Of a stretch of 64,000 nt of DNA, positions 15,453 through 23,572 are shown piece after piece. Positions within the stretch are counted from its first letter, which is position 1. Every line of letters begins with the position of its first letter. The notes under the pieces are model-generated. The model saw nothing but the letters and a program-made list of their open reading frames with translations. It was not told where the DNA came from and did not search any database. The stretch is from Photobacterium galatheae (GTDB taxonomy: Bacteria; Pseudomonadota; Gammaproteobacteria; Enterobacterales; Vibrionaceae): NCBI RefSeq assembly GCF_000695255.1, contig NZ_JMIB01000027.1, positions 124,001 through 188,000 on the forward strand, in the 5' to 3' direction. A program made the position numbers and the translations under genes.

Positions 15453-16110
15453 CACTTACATAGGTCTTCGAACACCTCCATCAAGCAGTTCAGCGGTTGC
15501 AATTTATGTCTTGTTCAATGGTATGTCGCGCATCAATTCCATCTCAATCTCAGTATTTTCTGATGCGCGCCAGACACTCTTTGCGAGCACAAAGAGTGCC
15601 CAGAAATGCTTTTTCTTTCTCTGGTGCTGGCCGGGTCGGTTATAGGCGCTCCCTGCGCCGACAACCTAAAAATTCATCCATGAATTTTTCCCTGGGGTTG
15701 TGAATGAATTGGATTTCCGAGTGTGATTGAAGAGTTCCGTTTTAAAACAACCGGTCAGATCGGATCATCGCAAGAAAACGAAAGTGACAGACTGCATTCG
15801 AACTCATTCATACCAAAAATACTCAGGCGGTGGCCCTCGCCTCACCGCTTTGAGCATCGTCATCACAACAGGTTAACGCTGAATCTACCCTCACTTATTT
15901 CAACAGCGCGGCACCACCGATACCTACTGAGGTGATGAAGTCTGTCAAACTTCAAATGAATCAACGCACCATTGCTTAACCCCACTACCCTTCTGTAATA
16001 CATCTGTTTCATGGTTGACTGGTGTTATTGAATAAACAATTGAATGAATATAGCGTTGTATGCATAATTACTGCATTTATTAAAGACACAGCTCTAGGAT
16101 GAATAATTCA
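15453..16110 (+). repeat. Long spacer, full variant C (between copies 6 and 7)
   Basis: Carries the 9-bp hairpin at 15575-15598, the palindrome at 15668-15689 and the terminator-like hairpin at 15819-15857, followed by the shared upstream block. Slightly more diverged after the palindrome (GGATTTCCGAGTG instead of GAATTCTCGACTG). Confidence 0.8.
16060..16076 (+). promoter_or_regulatory. Conserved palindrome upstream of microprotein 7
   Basis: Fifth copy of ATGCA-TAATTAC-TGCAT, 35 bp before the preferred start at 16111. Confidence 0.55.
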
Positions 16111-16338
16111 ATGGCAAATCCATCAGAAACAGCTCGCAAAATCAAATTTATCATCAACCTAGTAACTTTCATTGTGGTTACCACTGGATTTACTTTCGCA
16201 ACATTCGACTTCATGATTAGTCGATACTGCGCTAATGCCCACGGCATCACCACAGGAAAGAACGATAGTTGGATGATTGAAGTCTGTAAGGATCACTACT
16301 GGGATAACCGATACGGCGGCCGTGACGGGTGGGAATAA
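16111..16338 (+). CDS. Membrane microprotein, array copy 7
   Basis: 75 residues from 16111 (an ATG at 16099 is disfavoured as for copies 4 and 5). The first half equals copy 6 up to TFDFM; it then changes to ISRYCANAHG and the GKND tail, which is the type of copy 1. This gene therefore looks like a recombinant between a copy-6-like and a copy-1-like parent, with the joint near the end of the membrane helix. It is paired with copy 8 through a 64-bp spacer. Confidence 0.8.
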   Translation: MANPSETARKIKFIINLVTFIVVTTGFTFATFDFMISRYCANAHGITTGKNDSWMIEVCKDHYWDNRYGGRDGWE

Positions 16339-16402
16339 CCAGACCCGGTAAAACATTCCATGCATACGTACATCAAGACAAAACTCTAAGACGAACATTT
16401 CA
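16339..16402 (+). repeat. Short spacer 3 (64 bp)
   Basis: Third copy of the 64-bp spacer, between copies 7 and 8. It differs from the others by only one or two bases, near its right end (GACGAACATTTCA). Confidence 0.85.
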
Positions 16403-16627
16403 ATGGCAAATCCATCAGAAACAGCTCGCAAAATTAACATGGTCATCGGTCTAGTCGGCTTCATTTTGGTTACTTCTATGATTGCTTTCGGAACATACGA
16501 CTTCGTGATGGGTCGATACTGCGATAATGCTCATGGCATCACCACGGGAAAAAACGATAGTTGGATGATTAAAGTCTGTAAGGATCACTACTGGGATAAC
16601 CGATACGGCGGCCGTGACGGGTGGTAA
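16403..16627 (+). CDS. Membrane microprotein, array copy 8
   Basis: 74 residues, ending GGRDGW: the final glutamate present in all other copies is lost because the sequence after TGG reads TAA directly. The N-terminus matches copy 3, the helix (FILVTSMIAFGTYDFVM) matches copy 1, and the tail is the GKND type. It ends the array and is followed by a strong hairpin shared with the convergent gene. The conserved cysteines are kept, so it is probably functional. Confidence 0.8.
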   Translation: MANPSETARKINMVIGLVGFILVTSMIAFGTYDFVMGRYCDNAHGITTGKNDSWMIKVCKDHYWDNRYGGRDGW

Positions 16628-16653
16628 TCATATCCACTCTGGATGAAAGAGAG

Positions 16654-16673
16654 AGCGCCACATGCGTGGCGCT
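16654..16673. terminator. Bidirectional terminator between array and BI-1-like gene
   Basis: AGCGCCAC (16654-16661) pairs with GTGGCGCT (16666-16673) around a four-base loop, between two convergent genes. T-rich sequence follows on the plus strand (TATTTAT) and is weaker on the minus strand. Confidence 0.7.
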
Positions 16674-16679
16674 TATTTA

Positions 16680-17309
16680 TCAATCATCGCCCAGAAGCTG
16701 AGCTAAATTCATGAAGATGTTCAGAAGATCAATAAAAATTGATGTAGACAGTGCAATCGCATTCGTCAGTGTGGGTTCCACCGTTCGAGCCATAACCAAA
16801 TCAAACCCGAGAAAACCCATAAAAATCACAACAGACAGAATATGAATGAGGGTCATCTCAATCTTCAGGAAGAATACTGCGACAAGCGAGACCAGAATGA
16901 GTCCGATCAACGCGATCATGAGAAAACCCATAATTCTTTGGAAAAATGCTGGGAACATCGCTGAAGCAATCATCATGACGCCAAGTGCCAACAGCGTAAG
17001 CACGCCGGCCTCATATAGAATTTCATGCTCAACCGACGCGAACCAAGGGGCAGAGATAAACCCTAAGGCAATCGGAACGAGTGAGAATCCGATCAGCTGA
17101 ACAGGAATGTTCCCACGAACACCCGCCATCACCGATCCCAAAACCGCGACCAGGAAAGTCCCCAGAAAAAGAATGATTGGACTGATTGAGGCAACGATCA
17201 TTGGATCAATGGCTGAGGTTACCCCCCAAAATATCAATATAGATAATGCAATCAGGCAAGACAGGGTGATATTAAAAACACTTCGACAACTTCTTTTTTC
17301 GTTATTCAT
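16680..17309 (-). CDS. Bax inhibitor-1 / YccA family membrane protein
   Basis: 209 residues with about seven membrane helices and the BI-1 ending, SIFIDLLNIFMNLAQLLGDD, which corresponds to the conserved ALxLYLDxINLFLxxLxLLG of YccA/YbhL proteins. Family members are inner-membrane proteins implicated in calcium leak or in modulating the FtsH protease; the conserved aspartates of the last helices are present (FLGFDLVMA, FIDLL). The protein lies downstream of the type I secretion operon in the same orientation but 240 bp away with hairpins between, so it has its own promoter or none. Its leader is A-rich and lacks a Shine-Dalgarno. Confidence 0.75.
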   Translation of the reverse strand: MNNEKRSCRSVFNITLSCLIALSILIFWGVTSAIDPMIVASISPIILFLGTFLVAVLGSVMAGVRGNIPVQLIGFSLVPIALGFISAPWFASVEHEILYEAGVLTLLALGVMMIASAMFPAFFQRIMGFLMIALIGLILVSLVAVFFLKIEMTLIHILSVVIFMGFLGFDLVMARTVEPTLTNAIALSTSIFIDLLNIFMNLAQLLGDD

Positions 17310-17450
17310 AATATTTTCTTTGTTTTAATTTAAACGTTTTTGGAAGACTGAAACAAAGAATCAAATATAAGGTTAATCAATTTAGCTGAACGTATTCAAG
17401 TTAGAGAAAGAAACGGAAATACAAATACTTTGAGCAACTCACAAACAATC

Positions 17451-17473
17451 ACCACCGCCATCGGCGGGGTGGT
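17451..17473 (-). terminator. Hairpin downstream of the ABC transporter gene
   Basis: ACCACCGCC pairs with GGCGGGGTGGT with one extra G, in the 237-bp gap between the ABC gene and the BI-1-like gene. A second small palindrome, GTGAC/GTCAC, lies at about 17497-17508. No T-run is present on the minus strand, so termination strength is uncertain. Confidence 0.45.
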
Positions 17474-17546
17474 TTAGACGTGACAATAAACAAGGAGTGA
17501 CGTTGTCACCCCTATCCTCTGCTCTTTACGTCTTTATTTTACGTCT

Positions 17547-19496
17547 TTATTTTGCCTTGTTCACCGATAAAGTCTTTTTATTCATATCGAGTATCAAATT
17601 CGCTTGCTTGGTCAGCAAAATGGAATGCGATGAGTAAACAATGATTGCGTTCGGAAACTTTTCGCGAAGCCTGTGCATAAATCGCTGCGCTTCTAATGGC
17701 GACAAGTGAGAGCAAGGCTCATCCATGAGGATGAGATCTGGATGGTTCCCCAGCGCACAAATCATACGCACCATCTGATATTGACCCGACGACAAATTGA
17801 GACTTTCTACCGACTCGCCGTGAATCGCATGCTGATTCAGCACGAAGTTCGCCCCAAAATCACGCAGCAGCTCGAAGAAATTTTTGATGTTCGCACCAAA
17901 CTTCAACGATGCATTAAACCCAAGCGTATCGGCAACAAAGCGATCATCCGGCGAGTAATAAGCCACATTCTCCTGAAAGAAATTCGAGTCGTATTCACTG
18001 GGTGCCACGTTGTTGAAAAATACCCGACCGCCTGATGGCGGCATGTAGCCCGCGAGCACCCGGAGCAGCGATGATTTCCCTGATCCCGCAGTCCCGATGA
18101 CCGCCAGTGACATCCCTTGAGACACCGACAAATCTATACCAGAAAATACAGGGTGTTCATCGTAAACCACAGACAGGTTTTGTGCATTTAAAGTGTTACT
18201 GTTGCTGCTATCTGGCGTATACATCACCCCCATTTCAAACATAGATGGCTCATACACTTCGTGAAGCGCAGTAATCGCACCTTTCATCTTAGAGTGAGCG
18301 ATGGTGGCTTGATATATGCGATTCGACAGTGCCGAAATCGCCCCCGAACACCGTCCATTCAACAACATCAGTGCAATCACAGCCGATTGTTGTAAATCGC
18401 CCACCTGAATCGCAAAGTATGCCGCCACAAAGATCACAACAATGGATGTTGAACTGTAGAGCTTGAGGATGCCTGAAGATTTTTCATCATGATCCTGAAT
18501 CTGAATGTTAAACACTGAGACATCGTTGGTCATCGACATCCAGCGCTTACGGATTCTGTCTCGGTTGAGGAACTTAAAGAACCGTTTCCCTTTTTCCATC
18601 CCAATCAAATAGGTCAGCTTTTGATCTTTCAACTGATTCAACAGCATGATCTTCCGGTACGCTTTCATCTTCATGGTCAGAAGCACAACAAAGAACACCA
18701 TATAAATCGTGATCGGGAAAATAGCGTTCACACCCAGCATGAAGGCGAATGCCACCATGATGACAAAGGCAGTCAGCGCATCCAGACCAATATGCCCTGC
18801 CGTCTTCCAGATGGCCACAATCGATTCAGTTGCGGTCTTCCAGTGAACAATTGCATCTTTGTGTCGCGAGTGAACCACTTTATTGAAGAAGACATCTTCC
18901 GCAATCCGGCTTTCAGACTCTATCCGCCGGTTCAGCCCCGCCATAATCCACTCTTTGATGAAAAACTCCACGATGAAGATCATCACAAAGATGGCTGAAA
19001 CGACCAGCAGTGAAGAAACCGATTCACCAAACACCAATCGGCTGTTGAACAGGTTCGAGTACACAGGACTCGCCATCACAAAAGCCACCAGCACCAGAAG
19101 CAATAAAGAAGCTGCCGGGGTTCGCTTCACCAGCATCTGAGGGATTTTCGCCGCTTCCACATACCTGAAGCTGACTCTCACTGCAAAACATTCTGCGGAT
19201 GTAAATGGCGGAAGCTCTCCTCCGCCTTCGACCATGAACTCATTGACATCCGACTTCCGAATAACGTGAATCTTCTCGTTATGGATGGCAATAAACGCAC
19301 TGGGGATAGTCGTATCACTTTCGACATCCACATCAACGATGTCCGCTTTAATCAGAGGGTGCTCATTGAGCTCAATCAGCTCTTTCACGACCTGCCTGTA
19401 CTGAGACTTTCTCTTCGGCTGGTAGTGTTCAGTTTGGATACCGACCCCCTGTTCGTTGAGGTATCCTTTGATCAAATCAAGATCGACTCTATTCAT
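17547..19496 (-). CDS. Type I secretion ABC transporter (SiiF/LapB-like)
   Basis: This 649-residue protein would energise export of the giant adhesin across both membranes. Residues 1-120 form an N-terminal domain in the place of the C39 peptidase-like domain; the catalytic cysteine context is not evident, so it is probably a substrate-binding, non-cleaving version. Membrane helices lie at about 130-180 and 235-285 and 345-385. The ATPase has Walker A GTAGSGKSS (468-476), signature LSSGQ (568-572), Walker B LILMDEP (588-594) and switch H624. It overlaps the upstream 162-aa gene by 8 bp and is last of the secretion operon, as siiF is in SPI-4. Confidence 0.85.
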   Translation of the reverse strand: MNRVDLDLIKGYLNEQGVGIQTEHYQPKRKSQYRQVVKELIELNEHPLIKADIVDVDVESDTTIPSAFIAIHNEKIHVIRKSDVNEFMVEGGGELPPFTSAECFAVRVSFRYVEAAKIPQMLVKRTPAASLLLLVLVAFVMASPVYSNLFNSRLVFGESVSSLLVVSAIFVMIFIVEFFIKEWIMAGLNRRIESESRIAEDVFFNKVVHSRHKDAIVHWKTATESIVAIWKTAGHIGLDALTAFVIMVAFAFMLGVNAIFPITIYMVFFVVLLTMKMKAYRKIMLLNQLKDQKLTYLIGMEKGKRFFKFLNRDRIRKRWMSMTNDVSVFNIQIQDHDEKSSGILKLYSSTSIVVIFVAAYFAIQVGDLQQSAVIALMLLNGRCSGAISALSNRIYQATIAHSKMKGAITALHEVYEPSMFEMGVMYTPDSSNSNTLNAQNLSVVYDEHPVFSGIDLSVSQGMSLAVIGTAGSGKSSLLRVLAGYMPPSGGRVFFNNVAPSEYDSNFFQENVAYYSPDDRFVADTLGFNASLKFGANIKNFFELLRDFGANFVLNQHAIHGESVESLNLSSGQYQMVRMICALGNHPDLILMDEPCSHLSPLEAQRFMHRLREKFPNAIIVYSSHSILLTKQANLILDMNKKTLSVNKAK

Positions 19497-19977
19497 TTTC
19501 TATGACCGTTGCTTGATTGTTGGCTTCCTCAAATTGGCGATGAAGCTCTTCTGTTTTCATGGCAATAAAACACATGCTCGAGAGTTTCGATTCGCGTTCC
19601 ATGATTGGAAGTGAGTCAATTTGCGCAATGTCGTATTCCCCGCCTTCGGAGATCGCTTTCCGCTTCGAGAAAACAAAGTTATAAGTGGCATAGCGTTTCG
19701 CTGTCGCCCCATCCAGCATTCCGCCGATGATGCATGAAGTACTGATGTAAACCGGTTGTTTGCCGTAGACACGGTCATAGGTCACCATCATGCTACGAAA
19801 GACCTCATCAGTCAGGATGTGGCTTTCTATCGGGAATACGAGTCCACTTTCAGTGGCTAACTTATACGTGCCTTCTGTTGGAGCGAGCTGAGCCTGAAGA
19901 AAGGACAAGAGCATCACCACAAAAACTAAAAAAACGGCTGCCAATGCACATGACAGCAAACCTACGAAACCTACCAT
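19489..19977 (-). CDS. Small membrane-anchored protein inside the type I secretion operon, 162 aa
   Basis: One N-terminal membrane helix (about residues 5-29) is followed by a 130-residue domain, probably periplasmic, with two cysteines (STSCIIGG and SSMCFIAM), and ends in a charged helix. It sits 2 bp from the HlyD-like gene and overlaps the ABC gene by 8 bp, so expression is tightly linked to the exporter. I know of no equivalent between siiD and siiF in SPI-4, and recognise no family. It may be an accessory subunit of the adaptor-ABC complex. Confidence 0.65.
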   Translation of the reverse strand: MVGFVGLLSCALAAVFLVFVVMLLSFLQAQLAPTEGTYKLATESGLVFPIESHILTDEVFRSMMVTYDRVYGKQPVYISTSCIIGGMLDGATAKRYATYNFVFSKRKAISEGGEYDIAQIDSLPIMERESKLSSMCFIAMKTEELHRQFEEANNQATVIENE

Positions 19978-19979
19978 TG

Positions 19980-21218
19980 TTAATACGGTTCAAATATTGT
20001 TTTATTTTTCACCAACACACTACGTATGTAATCGAAAACAGTCACCGTACCGCCGACAGCAAAGACATTCACTTCAGTTCCCTCTGAAAGAGGGATGTTT
20101 TCTGAAGGAATGATCGTCACCTTGTAGTATCGAGAGTCATCATTTTTTCGGTCATCCTCAAAGCTGTCTTCAGAGATTCGAGTGATGGTGCCTTTAAATG
20201 TTGTTTTCGCCGACGCAAGTGAAGGCTGAATATTTACGTTCATCCCAAGAGAGATATCCCCACGATATTTGGCGAGGAACTTCGCGGAGATCACCACATC
20301 CGACTCATCTTTTTGCAACAGCATGATGGCTTCTGACTCCTCTAAGAAATAATCGACACCGACATTTTCCTCTAAAGAGAGTACAACCCCATTGATGGGA
20401 GAATGTATAGTTGAGCGATCTATCTTGAGTTTCGCAAGCGCGAGTTCGTTGGCGTTCAGTGCAAGTTCATCTTTAATGTCGTAGAGCTTATCCGTGGTTC
20501 TGGTCAGCCGGTCTGAAAGTTCATTAAAGATGGCTGACTTCTTACTACTGACATCAATTTGCAGCTTCGTGATCCCCGATTCATTTTCATTGAGCGACTG
20601 AAGCATGCTATTCAGCTCCCGCTTCGCATCTTCCACCTGAAGCGCGGTGGCGCCATGTTTCTCAAGTCTTCGAATCTTCGACTTCGTGATATTGATACTA
20701 TCCCGGATCATCTCTGCTTCTCCCCGCTTCGCCTCAACCAGCGCGGCGACATCTTCCTGATAAGCGAAATAATCTTTTGCTTTCCACTGATAGCTTTTAA
20801 TCACGCCGACAAAATCGCGCTTGACGTCTTCACTGGCCTCACAGCCAGCCGCCACGTGAGAGATCAGCTTTTCGTTTTCTTTCTCTAAAATATCCATCAG
20901 ACGTCTGGTCGTGCAGATATCAAGTTCTGCTCTTTCCAGCTGGCTTTGAAGATTACTTCCATTCTTCATTAAGCTTTGCGATTTAAAGATCACGTCATGA
21001 TTATCAAAGGCGATCAAGGGATCGCCATTTTTCACTTCAGAGCCAGAAGAAACAAAGATTTCTTTTACATTACCTGTACTGTGACTCTTAATTTGCAGCG
21101 TGTTGTTCTTCCCGTCGACAAACCCGCGCCCCGGAGAGACCAGTTCAATGTCGCTCACACCGATCCCGATCAGCGCACACAGGGTCAAAGGGACGAAGAC
21201 CTTGGCGTGAAAAGCCAT
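19980..21218 (-). CDS. HlyD-family periplasmic adaptor (SiiD-like)
   Basis: 412 residues. A single N-terminal membrane helix (about 6-22) is followed by a split biotinyl/lipoyl-like hairpin domain (GNVKEIFVSSGSEVKNGDPL, then STIHSPINGVVLSLEENVG), with a long coiled-coil hairpin between them (about 80-270), and a C-terminal beta domain. This is the standard membrane fusion protein plan linking the ABC transporter to the outer-membrane channel. It overlaps the TolC-like gene by one base (ATGA type) and precedes the 162-aa gene by 2 bp. Confidence 0.88.
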   Translation of the reverse strand: MAFHAKVFVPLTLCALIGIGVSDIELVSPGRGFVDGKNNTLQIKSHSTGNVKEIFVSSGSEVKNGDPLIAFDNHDVIFKSQSLMKNGSNLQSQLERAELDICTTRRLMDILEKENEKLISHVAAGCEASEDVKRDFVGVIKSYQWKAKDYFAYQEDVAALVEAKRGEAEMIRDSINITKSKIRRLEKHGATALQVEDAKRELNSMLQSLNENESGITKLQIDVSSKKSAIFNELSDRLTRTTDKLYDIKDELALNANELALAKLKIDRSTIHSPINGVVLSLEENVGVDYFLEESEAIMLLQKDESDVVISAKFLAKYRGDISLGMNVNIQPSLASAKTTFKGTITRISEDSFEDDRKNDDSRYYKVTIIPSENIPLSEGTEVNVFAVGGTVTVFDYIRSVLVKNKTIFEPY

Positions 21219-22453
21219 TAAATATCACCCGTGAGGACATCGATCGACAGCATTGTGTTCACAAGCGTCGCCTCAGTGTCCGTCTTTTGCTGAATTGCTA
21301 AATAGTAGCCATTCCAGGCTTGGATAAGCTCATATAAAGACGTCACGTTAATCTGGTATTCGTTTTGACGCTCTTGAATCAGGTCTCGCTTGATCGTGAT
21401 GGACGCTTCTTGAGATTCAAGCAGACGACGGTTGCTATCCAGAATAGAAAGCTGAGACTCCAGGCTCAGTTTCAGATCTTCCCGCATTTGGTCAAGCATG
21501 TATTGTTCAGACTTGTATTGAGACGTTGCGGTCTTATCTTTCCAGTAATTTGCCGGGTTAAAGAGATCCAACGTCACCATAATACCCACTTCACTCTCTG
21601 AACGACTCAACGTCAGGTTGTCTGCTTTCGTCTTCGCGTAGAGGTCAACACTCATCCAGTTGTCTGCGGTATCAATCGCTTTATTGGCGGCTTGCACTTC
21701 CAGTGCCTTCTTCCGAAGAGACTTGTTATTTTGCACATCACCAACCGCTTTTTTTCCGATTAATGCATCCACGGTCGTCAGATCGACTGCCATATCTTTC
21801 GGATAGGGAATCCCTGAAACTTGCTCCAGATTCAGGCGAAGTTGTTTGATCTTCAGTTTTGTAGCGAGGATGGCATTTTCCATATCTGTGATCAGCACTT
21901 CAGCCGTTGTCGAGTCTGATGCTTTTGCCAACCCCCCTTTGACCTTATCGCGAATATCTGCATCAATTTTTTTCGCTTTTGCCAAGATGTCTTCTCCTTC
22001 ACGGATAAGGCTCTCGTAGAGGGAAATGTTGTAGACAGAGGTCGTGATTTGAGCACGGATGTTACTTTTCTCAATGTCGACATTCATGCCAGCCGCATCA
22101 GCTTTAGACGCCAGCATGCTGTACACATCATTGTGGTTATCACGCCAGATGTTGCTGCGAAGGTTCACATTTGATTCATGTTTCCGGTTATCCCAGGGAT
22201 TGATTCCAACCTCTTCTGGCCCATCTTCCATGTGCGTTTTTGTCGTGTGGTCAATTTTAAAACTGGGCAGGTAATACTTGTCTTCTTGTTCCAGACGGAT
22301 TTTCTCGACGTCATATTGAGACATGAGAGACTTAATTCTGAAAGAATTCCCAATGGATTGCTCGATGTAGTCATTCAATGACGTATCAGCAAATGCAGCG
22401 CCCGAATTGAGGCAAAAAACAGCGACGGCAGCCGCGATGACTTTTATTTTCAT
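21218..22453 (-). CDS. TolC-like outer-membrane channel (SiiC-like)
   Basis: 411 residues with a signal peptide (cut after GAAFA, about residue 22) and two repeats of long amphipathic helices separated by short strand segments, as in outer-membrane efflux proteins. It would form the exit duct for the adhesin. The gene is the third of the secretion operon, 103 bp after the MotA-like gene with a hairpin in between, and is directly coupled to the HlyD-like gene. An AAAGG site 11 bases upstream gives it one of the few recognisable ribosome-binding sites here. Confidence 0.85.
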   Translation of the reverse strand: MKIKVIAAAVAVFCLNSGAAFADTSLNDYIEQSIGNSFRIKSLMSQYDVEKIRLEQEDKYYLPSFKIDHTTKTHMEDGPEEVGINPWDNRKHESNVNLRSNIWRDNHNDVYSMLASKADAAGMNVDIEKSNIRAQITTSVYNISLYESLIREGEDILAKAKKIDADIRDKVKGGLAKASDSTTAEVLITDMENAILATKLKIKQLRLNLEQVSGIPYPKDMAVDLTTVDALIGKKAVGDVQNNKSLRKKALEVQAANKAIDTADNWMSVDLYAKTKADNLTLSRSESEVGIMVTLDLFNPANYWKDKTATSQYKSEQYMLDQMREDLKLSLESQLSILDSNRRLLESQEASITIKRDLIQERQNEYQINVTSLYELIQAWNGYYLAIQQKTDTEATLVNTMLSIDVLTGDI

Positions 22454-22510
22454 TAATAATATAACCTTTGATTTTCAGAAAATTCATTCATATTGTTATG
22501 AAAAATAGTT

Positions 22511-22538
22511 AAAAAAGGAAGCCAGAGACTCCCTTTTT
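22511..22538 (-). terminator. Hairpin between MotA-like and TolC-like genes
   Basis: AAAAAAGG (22511-22518) pairs with CCTTTTTT (22531-22538), 19 bases past the MotA-like stop, giving a T-run on the minus strand. It may lower expression of the downstream channel genes. Confidence 0.5.
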
Positions 22539-22556
22539 TATCATCAGCTATTCACA

Positions 22557-23477
22557 TTAAGACTTAATGGATAACAGCCCCCCGGCAATCGCGCCGATCG
22601 CTTGTTTCAGTTTAGAAGCCTGTTCTTTTTGAATGCCACTGAGATTTTCAGTTGATTCATTAATTTTAGACAGCTTCTCGTAACTGCCCGCTTCAAACTT
22701 GAGGATAGCCTCCTGGCTCTGCTGAATCTTCGAAAGATTATCCTTGAATTCATGAATTGAATTGATGACGGTTTCATTTAACTCACCTTGTGAGTGAATA
22801 CTGGTCGCTAATTTACCTGAAGCTTCAGTTAATGCTTTCACCTGGATCGTATTGCTGATAACAATCGATGCCAGTTCTTTACGATCGACATTCGACTGAA
22901 TAATCCGATTCATATAGCGGCGTAATTTATTGTTGTCTTCTTCAAGCTTTTGCAATCTTTCAAGCAGAGTCTCATCAGAAATATGCGCTTCGTCTTCGAC
23001 GTCTTCCTGACCAAAGTACATTTTAAAATATACGGAAGCACAGAATATCATCACTGAGGCGGCAACCCCCATGACAGATGTCAGGAAGGCAAAAGACATC
23101 GCGTTGAGCGATTCCCCAATCGCCGTCATAATCAACGCAATCTGCTCATCGATACTACCACCTTCGCCGCCAATGGCACCTGCGATTTTCTCGATCATCT
23201 GCGTCAGACCAACGAAGGTACCAATCAAACCCAAAGAGACAACCGTATTCCCGCAGGTCTGACTCACAGAACAGATCCGCTCATAAGAAACTTTATCCTT
23301 CATGCCCCGAATGTGGTAGGTCAGGAATTTCAATGGCGGGTAGATTGCGACCAACAGACACCCGATTGTGATCTCAGTTGCCAACTCGTAAGACATCGAC
23401 ACGAGACTCTTGACAGCTGGCACAAAGAAGAATGAGGCGATAACTGCCGCATAAATTAAATAACCAATATAATGCAT
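22557..23477 (-). CDS. MotA/TolQ/ExbB-like proton channel subunit (SiiB-like)
   Basis: 306 residues. Two hairpins of membrane helices lie in the first half (about 5-55 and 75-150) with the family core SLGLIGTFVGLTQMI (81-95) and AIGESLNAMSFAFLTSVMG (119-137). The second half is a cytoplasmic coiled coil (175-300). In SPI-4 of Salmonella, SiiA and SiiB form a proton-conducting channel related to MotAB and regulate adhesin function. The neighbouring MotB-like gene and the exporter match that arrangement. The C-terminal coiled coil is longer than in simple ExbB proteins. Confidence 0.8.
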   Translation of the reverse strand: MHYIGYLIYAAVIASFFFVPAVKSLVSMSYELATEITIGCLLVAIYPPLKFLTYHIRGMKDKVSYERICSVSQTCGNTVVSLGLIGTFVGLTQMIEKIAGAIGGEGGSIDEQIALIMTAIGESLNAMSFAFLTSVMGVAASVMIFCASVYFKMYFGQEDVEDEAHISDETLLERLQKLEEDNNKLRRYMNRIIQSNVDRKELASIVISNTIQVKALTEASGKLATSIHSQGELNETVINSIHEFKDNLSKIQQSQEAILKFEAGSYEKLSKINESTENLSGIQKEQASKLKQAIGAIAGGLLSIKS

Positions 23478-23572
23478 TCTTTTCTTTTTATTTGTCTTTA
23501 CTTATAGAATGAATCCTCATGAAATAAAAACTGAAATATTTAATGATTGAATCACTTTCTGTCTTTATTTTT

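Noticed and set aside
12565..16110. Integron cassette array with attC sites
   Set aside because: The array of small genes with palindromic spacers resembles one, but I found no GTTRRRY / RYYYAAC core pairs, all cassettes are paralogues, and no integrase gene is present in the window.
12565..16402. CRISPR array
   Set aside because: Repeats are long (64 or over 600 bp) and separated by genes, not by short unique spacers; no cas genes are visible.
22511..22538. Separate operon for the TolC-like channel based on the hairpin
   Set aside because: The hairpin is A/T-dominated and the genes are in a conserved functional order; read-through is more likely than full termination, so the feature is kept only as a weak terminator.
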